Shown here in pieces: positions 59,537-64,000 of a stretch of 64,000 bases of DNA. The notes beneath the pieces are model-generated. The model had not been told where the DNA came from. It searched no databases and saw only the letters and a program-made list of their open reading frames with translations. The stretch is from positions 22,416 through 86,415 of the forward strand of contig DIHL01000021.1 of the NCBI GenBank assembly GCA_002420145.1. The letters run 5' to 3'. Position 1 is the stretch's first letter. Every line of letters begins with the position of its first letter. Both the position numbers and the translations under genes were made by a program. Origin of the DNA: Bacteroidetes bacterium UBA5697 (GTDB taxonomy: Bacteria > Bacteroidota > Bacteroidia > B-17B0 > Aurantibacillaceae).

Positions 59537-60787
59537 TTACAAAAACTCTTTCAAGCCATCAACAATTTTGTTGGTGGCGCCAGAGTTTTTAAGCACATAG
59601 TTTTTAGCTAAACGAGAAGATTCAGCTAATACATTTTTATCTTCCATAAAAACACTTAACTGTTTAGTTAATTCATTTGCATCGTTTATTACAAAACCTG
59701 CATTTAAATCAATGACTTCAAAGGCTTCATTAAACTTATGGTAATTCGGTCCAAATAAAACGGGTAAACCATAAACTGTTGGTTCTAAAATATTATGAAT
59801 ACCATTTGTAAATCCTCCACCAATAAAGGCAACAGTACCATACTGATATATAGAAGATAAAAATCCTATTGCATTCACCACTAAAATAGAATCTGTATAA
59901 CTTGGAGGATTATCTGAAAATAAATGAAAGCTTAATTTATTTTTAATTAATAAATTACTCAAACGATCAATATTTTTTTTATCGATTTCGTGGGGTGCAA
60001 TAATTAATTTAAGCTGTGGATGTTTTTGTTTTAAAGCAACGTAAGATTCTATTAAATAATCTTCGTCTTTTTGCCAAGAACTTCCAGCAACAACCACAAA
60101 CGAATCTTTTGCAAAATCTTCGATTTCTTTAATTTGTTTAGGAGCAGAGCAAATTTGCAAAACCCTATCAAATCTTGTATCTCCAGTTAAAACACCTGTA
60201 CTTACTTTTAAAACTCTTAATAGCTTTATTGAATGAACATCTTGTGTATAAATGGTTTTATACGTTTTTAATGCCTTACGAAAATTACCACCATACCATT
60301 TAAAAAATGATTGATGCTTTTTGATAACCGTTGAAATTAAAAAAGTAGGAATCTGTTTATTCTCTAAAGCAAATAAATAGTTTAACCAAAATTCATACTT
60401 TACAAATATGGCTAACTTAGGTTTTAATATTGATAGAAATTTGAGAGCATTTGTAGCTGTATCTGCTGGCAAATAAGCAACTAAGTCGGCATAAGGATAA
60501 TTTTTTTGAATTTCGTAACCTGATGGAGAGAAAAAGGTCAAAACTACTTTTTGTTGAGGATACTCTTTTTTTAATTTTTCAATTACTGGCCTTCCTTGCT
60601 CAAATTCGCCTAAAGATGCGCAATGAAACCAAACTGCATTTTCTAATTGCAGGCTTGATACGTTTGATTTTAAATTCGCTTCCCAGTTTTTTCTTCCCTC
60701 AACCCACAACTTTGCTTTAGGATTAAATGGCGAAGCCAATTTTAATCCAATTTGAAAAGCATATATTCCAAGGTTGTATAAAAACAT
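59537..60787 (-). CDS. waaA: 3-deoxy-D-manno-octulosonic acid transferase (KdtA/WaaA)
   Basis: A 416-residue GT30 enzyme that adds Kdo to lipid A precursor at the inner membrane. Short N-terminal anchor (1-20), NAVWFHCASLGEFEQGRPV with the family Glu, VVLTFFSPSGYE, FVKYEFWLNYL, FVVVAGSSWQKDE, APHEIDKKNI, and GGGFTNGIHNILEPTVYGLPVLFGPNYHKF at the donor site. It shows that the host makes lipopolysaccharide or lipooligosaccharide. Confidence 0.93.
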   Translation of the reverse strand: MFLYNLGIYAFQIGLKLASPFNPKAKLWVEGRKNWEANLKSNVSSLQLENAVWFHCASLGEFEQGRPVIEKLKKEYPQQKVVLTFFSPSGYEIQKNYPYADLVAYLPADTATNALKFLSILKPKLAIFVKYEFWLNYLFALENKQIPTFLISTVIKKHQSFFKWYGGNFRKALKTYKTIYTQDVHSIKLLRVLKVSTGVLTGDTRFDRVLQICSAPKQIKEIEDFAKDSFVVVAGSSWQKDEDYLIESYVALKQKHPQLKLIIAPHEIDKKNIDRLSNLLIKNKLSFHLFSDNPPSYTDSILVVNAIGFLSSIYQYGTVAFIGGGFTNGIHNILEPTVYGLPVLFGPNYHKFNEAFEVIDLNAGFVINDANELTKQLSVFMEDKNVLAESSRLAKNYVLKNSGATNKIVDGLKEFL

Positions 60788-60795
60788 TATTCTTT

Positions 60796-60855
60796 TGTCA
60801 GTTCGAGCGAAGTCGAGAACTATTTAGAAGCATCTCAACTTCGCTCGATGTGACA
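60796..60855. repeat. Inverted pair of TTCGAGCG-type palindromic repeats
   Basis: 60796-60820 (TTCGAGCGAAGTCGAG core) and 60831-60855 (inverse, with CAACTTCGCTCGATG) lie between parC and waaA. Confidence 0.85.
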
Positions 60856-60863
60856 TTATTTTT

Positions 60864-63488
60864 TTAAAAATCAAAATTAATTTGACCGTCTTTTCCTTTA
60901 AAATTACTACTATCTAGTTTTTCCATAGCTCGGCGGTGTAATTCCATTGGCGACATACCATTGTCTCCAATATTTTCATCTGCCTCATCATAATCATCTA
61001 AAATAATTTCCTCTGATAATCGTAAATTAATTTCTTTTACTTTATAAGACGTTAGTTTTTTCCCTTTAGCTTTCATGTTTACCATTGGTGCAAACTCCAC
61101 TAAATTAACCGCTTCGTCAGGTATCACTTTATCTTTTTCTTTGTTGAATTTAATATCAACAATAGGTAATATTTGAGAGGTAATTAATTCCATACGAGAA
61201 TTTTCATTCTCAGTAATAATTAATGTTTTTGTTGTTGTATTTTCAGGAATAAAACGTTTAGTAATATATGATTTACTTTCTCCATCATAATAAATACAAG
61301 ACAATACTAACTCAGGATAATACTTTTCAATTAAGATAATATCTTCATCAAAGTGATTTAAGACATCATACGTGTATAATTTATAGTACCCTTTACTTGT
61401 AACAGTTAAGATTTTATCATCGCCAGCAAACTTACCTAAATATGTTCCTTTGTTTTCCCTATTTAAACGATGAACCGCGTCATTAAACCAATAATCTTCA
61501 GCCGCTAATGTAGAAGTTCCTTTAGTTTTTAATAACACTTTTTTAACGGCATACTTCGTTACAATATTTCCTGTTGATGCTCTTCCTTTAACTGGAATTT
61601 CAGCAAAATCAACGTCTAACTCAAACTTACGTAAACCAGCAACTGGTTTTAAAATCACTTGCACTTTTTCAGCTTCACCATTTGGATTAATAGTGAACCA
61701 ATGAACTGCAGAATTTGCGGTGCCTTTTGTTAAGTCATATTCTTTTTCACGAGTAACACCCGTTACATTAAAGCGTTTAATAAAAGTTACACCTTTTGGC
61801 CCATCGGTATAAATCATATTATATGTGGTACGCTCATCATTCTTCTTAAAGATAGCAATGTAGATAATGTCTTTACCAATAAATACTTTATCAGATACCT
61901 TAAACACTTTCATTTTACCATCTTTTGTAAAAGCAATAATATCATCTAAGTCTGAGCAATCGCAAACAAACTCATCTTTTTTCAAGCTCTTACCTGCAAA
62001 ACCTTCCGCACGATTCACGTATAACTTTTCGTTAGCCATTATTACTTCTGTAGCAACAATAGTTTCTAACTCTTTAGTTTCTGTTTTACGCTCTCTTCCT
62101 GCTCCGTATTTTTTCTTTAAATTTTTAAAGTACTCAACAGCATAATCTACCAAGTTTGCTAAATGACCTTTTACAGCTTCAATTTTAGCATCTAACTCTT
62201 TCATGTGCTCTTCCGCTTTAATCGTATCAAAACGAGTGATACGAATCATAGGAATTTGAGTTAAACGCTGTAAATCTTCATCCGTAATTTCTCTGATTAA
62301 TTTTTTACGGTGTGGTTTAAAGCGTTCATATAAATATTCATATAATGTTTCTCTCGTTGAATATTTCTTAAAGTCGATATACATTTCTTCTTTAATAAAT
62401 AACTTTTCCAACGAAGAGAAATGCCATTTTTCTTGAAGCTCACTTAACTCAATTTCTAACTCGCGTTTTAATAAAGCCAACGTTTGTTGAGTAGAGATTT
62501 TTAAAATTTCGCTAACACCAACAAAACGAGGTTTCTTGTCTTCAATAATACAAGCATTTGGCGAAATACTTAACTCACAATTTGTGAAAGCGTATAAAGC
62601 ATCAATGGTTTTATCAGGAGAAATACCAGGCTGTAAGTGAATTAAAATTTCAACATTTTCAGACGTATTGTCTTCTACTTTTTTAATCTTAATCTTTCCT
62701 TTATCATTAGCCGCAATAATTGAATCAATTAAAGTGCCTGTTGTTGTTCCAAAAGGAATTTCGGAAATAATTAATGTCTTAGAATTTAATTCTTTAACAC
62801 GTGCTCTGATTTTAACTTTACCGCCACGTAATCCGTCTTTATAATCGCTAAAATCGGCAATACCACCAGTAACAAAATCAGGATAGATTACAGCTTTACG
62901 TCCACGTAAAATTTGAATAGACGCATCAATTAATTCGTTAAAGTTATGAGGTAAAATCTTTGTTGCTAAACCAACGGCAATACCTTCAACGCCGTGCGCT
63001 AAAACTAATGGAAATTTAACTGGTAAAGTAATTGGTTCTTTGTTACGACCATCGTAACTCATTCCCCAATTAGTAGTTTTAGGATTGAAAATAATTTCTT
63101 GTCCTAATTTAGATAAACGAGCTTCAATATAACGTGGTGCGGCAGCGCTATCCCCTGTTAAAATATTACCCCAGTTTCCTTGCATATCAATTAGCAAGTC
63201 TTTCTGTCCAATGGCTACCAATGCATCACCAATACTCGCATCACCATGTGGGTGATACTTCATTGTATTACCAATTAAGTTGGCTACTTTATTGTAACGT
63301 CCATCTTCTAGTTCCCACATACTATGTAAAATACGACGCTGTACTGGCTTTAAACCATCTTCCATAGCTGGCACAGCACGCTCTAAAATTACATAAGAGG
63401 CATAATCAATAAACCAGGTTTTAAACATGCCCGAAACATGCTTTACAGTACCTAATTCGTTGTGTTCGTTATTTGTATTTTCTTCCAT
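60864..63488 (-). CDS. parC: DNA topoisomerase IV subunit A
   Basis: An 874-residue type II topoisomerase A subunit. The cleavage Tyr120 is in APRYIEARLSK. The quinolone-target region is YHPHGDASIGDALV, and MEDGLKPVQRRILHSM precedes it. The N-terminus (1-20) is unusually acidic/Asn-rich, and the C-terminal domain lacks an evident GyrA box (QRRGGKG), which favours ParC over GyrA. The partner parE is not in the window. Confidence 0.88.
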   Translation of the reverse strand: MEENTNNEHNELGTVKHVSGMFKTWFIDYASYVILERAVPAMEDGLKPVQRRILHSMWELEDGRYNKVANLIGNTMKYHPHGDASIGDALVAIGQKDLLIDMQGNWGNILTGDSAAAPRYIEARLSKLGQEIIFNPKTTNWGMSYDGRNKEPITLPVKFPLVLAHGVEGIAVGLATKILPHNFNELIDASIQILRGRKAVIYPDFVTGGIADFSDYKDGLRGGKVKIRARVKELNSKTLIISEIPFGTTTGTLIDSIIAANDKGKIKIKKVEDNTSENVEILIHLQPGISPDKTIDALYAFTNCELSISPNACIIEDKKPRFVGVSEILKISTQQTLALLKRELEIELSELQEKWHFSSLEKLFIKEEMYIDFKKYSTRETLYEYLYERFKPHRKKLIREITDEDLQRLTQIPMIRITRFDTIKAEEHMKELDAKIEAVKGHLANLVDYAVEYFKNLKKKYGAGRERKTETKELETIVATEVIMANEKLYVNRAEGFAGKSLKKDEFVCDCSDLDDIIAFTKDGKMKVFKVSDKVFIGKDIIYIAIFKKNDERTTYNMIYTDGPKGVTFIKRFNVTGVTREKEYDLTKGTANSAVHWFTINPNGEAEKVQVILKPVAGLRKFELDVDFAEIPVKGRASTGNIVTKYAVKKVLLKTKGTSTLAAEDYWFNDAVHRLNRENKGTYLGKFAGDDKILTVTSKGYYKLYTYDVLNHFDEDIILIEKYYPELVLSCIYYDGESKSYITKRFIPENTTTKTLIITENENSRMELITSQILPIVDIKFNKEKDKVIPDEAVNLVEFAPMVNMKAKGKKLTSYKVKEINLRLSEEIILDDYDEADENIGDNGMSPMELHRRAMEKLDSSNFKGKDGQINFDF

Positions 63489-63503
63489 TTTCTTTTCTGT
63501 ATT

Positions 63504-63965
63504 CTATTTTACTTCCTCAAAAATATACTTCTCTTCAAAAGCAATATCTTGTTCGTTTAAAAACTCTAAATATTCTTCTTTAAATGATTTTATTTTATGA
63601 TGCTCTTCTTGATTCTTAATGTAATTAATTACTTGTTCAATATTTCTAAATGAAACTGAAAAAGCTCCAAAACCTTCTTGCCAAGAAAACTTACCTTTTA
63701 CAAAACTCTTCTCATTAATATATTTTGATGAATGTTCCTTTATTTCTTTTACAACATTAGAAAGGGCAATATTTGGTTTACAACTAACTAAAATATGTAT
63801 ATGATCTGGCATTCCATTTATGATATATAATTTCTGACCTTGGTTTGAGATAATACCAGAGATATATTTATACAAATCATCTTTCCACAGAGAACTAATT
63901 AAATTCTCTCTGCCTTTTACTGCAAATACAACATGATAAAATATTTGTGTATATGTGTTTGCCAT
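63504..63965 (-). CDS. tnpA: Y1 (HUH) transposase, IS200/REP-associated type
   Basis: A 153-residue single-stranded-DNA transposase. The HUH motif is PDHIHILVSC, and the catalytic Tyr is in QVINYIKNQEEHH. The start YTQIFYHVVFAVKGRENLI is the family's first beta strand. It stands alone: no tnpB partner and no clear IS ends in the 35 bases that remain. In other bacteria such orphan Y1 genes (RAYTs) are tied to the spread of palindromic repeats, of which this window has many. Confidence 0.88.
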   Translation of the reverse strand: MANTYTQIFYHVVFAVKGRENLISSLWKDDLYKYISGIISNQGQKLYIINGMPDHIHILVSCKPNIALSNVVKEIKEHSSKYINEKSFVKGKFSWQEGFGAFSVSFRNIEQVINYIKNQEEHHKIKSFKEEYLEFLNEQDIAFEEKYIFEEVK

Positions 63966-64000
63966 TTATAATGTTTATTCTAATAATGTTTGGCTCCGCT

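Overview
The window comes from the chromosome of a low-GC member of the Bacteroidota. Several signs agree on this. Promoters are of the TTG-N18-21-TAnnTTTG type, for example before rpsU, the phenylacetate cluster and tRNA-Ser. Shine-Dalgarno sequences are mostly absent. There is a T9SS-style C-terminal sorting domain, a GWxTD-family protein, lipoproteins with the Bacteroidota-type leader, an MqnE-type menaquinone enzyme, and a (SUMF1-like)2 protein behind a sigma factor. The order within the phylum cannot be read safely.

Layout. 1-8.2 kb: end of purT, then a phenylacetyl-CoA epoxidase cluster. paaE is divergent from paaA-paaB-paaC; two related small exported proteins, a 36-residue membrane peptide, paaD, a PAS-GAF histidine kinase and paaG follow. 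8.3-17.5 kb: a MORN-type repeat protein, a lipoprotein, a gamma-carbonic-anhydrase-like protein, rpsU, xerC, hpf, a CrtI-like oxidoreductase, a family-2 glycosyltransferase and a GWxTD protein. 17.66-24.29 kb: tRNA-Ser(UGA) and a 6.6 kb integrated element bounded by a 67-bp duplication of the tRNA 3' part. It carries an integrase, RadC, a RecA/Sak4-like ATPase, a DUF3871-like protein, a RepL-like winged-helix protein, an unknown membrane protein and two strongly structured non-coding stretches. 24.5-31.1 kb: an HxlR/DoxX pair, a histidine kinase with an aromatic-sensor-type (V4R/XylR-N) domain, and a polyhydroxybutyrate cluster (phaB, phaJ divergent from phaE, phaC). 31.1-42.7 kb: housekeeping and envelope genes (LolD-like ABC ATPase, udk, ABC-F, SpoIIE-type phosphatase, glycosyltransferase, mqnE, a TsdA-like cytochrome, a T9SS cargo). 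42.9-49.8 kb: one 2315-residue secreted protein with PD40 repeats, coiled coils, asparagine-rich linkers and three SPOR-like domains. 50-64 kb: clpS, an M48 peptidase, a cassette-like lipoprotein gene, a DUF58 protein, HU, fmt, a DASS transporter, a sigma factor with a membrane SUMF1-like partner, kdtA, topoisomerase IV subunit A and a Y1 (IS200/REP-type) transposase.

Metabolic logic. The paa genes open the ring of phenylacetyl-CoA; the later steps yield acetyl-CoA, which phaB/phaJ/phaE/phaC can store as polyhydroxyalkanoate. Two orphan HisKA_2 kinases sit close to these two clusters, one of them with a sensor domain of the kind that binds phenols and toluene in XylR/DmpR. These links are inferred from position.

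The chromosome is peppered with short palindromic repeats (core TTCGAGCGAAGTCGAG, a TGCTGAAACAAGTTCAGCA type and a CCTGCCTG/CAGGCAGG type). Some have been captured in coding sequence: the C-terminus of MqnE and an in-frame insert in the gamma-carbonic-anhydrase-like protein. The best candidates for something undescribed are the tRNA-Ser element with its structured RNAs, the repeat/Y1-transposase relationship, and the sigma factor with its fused anti-sigma/tandem SUMF1-like partner.
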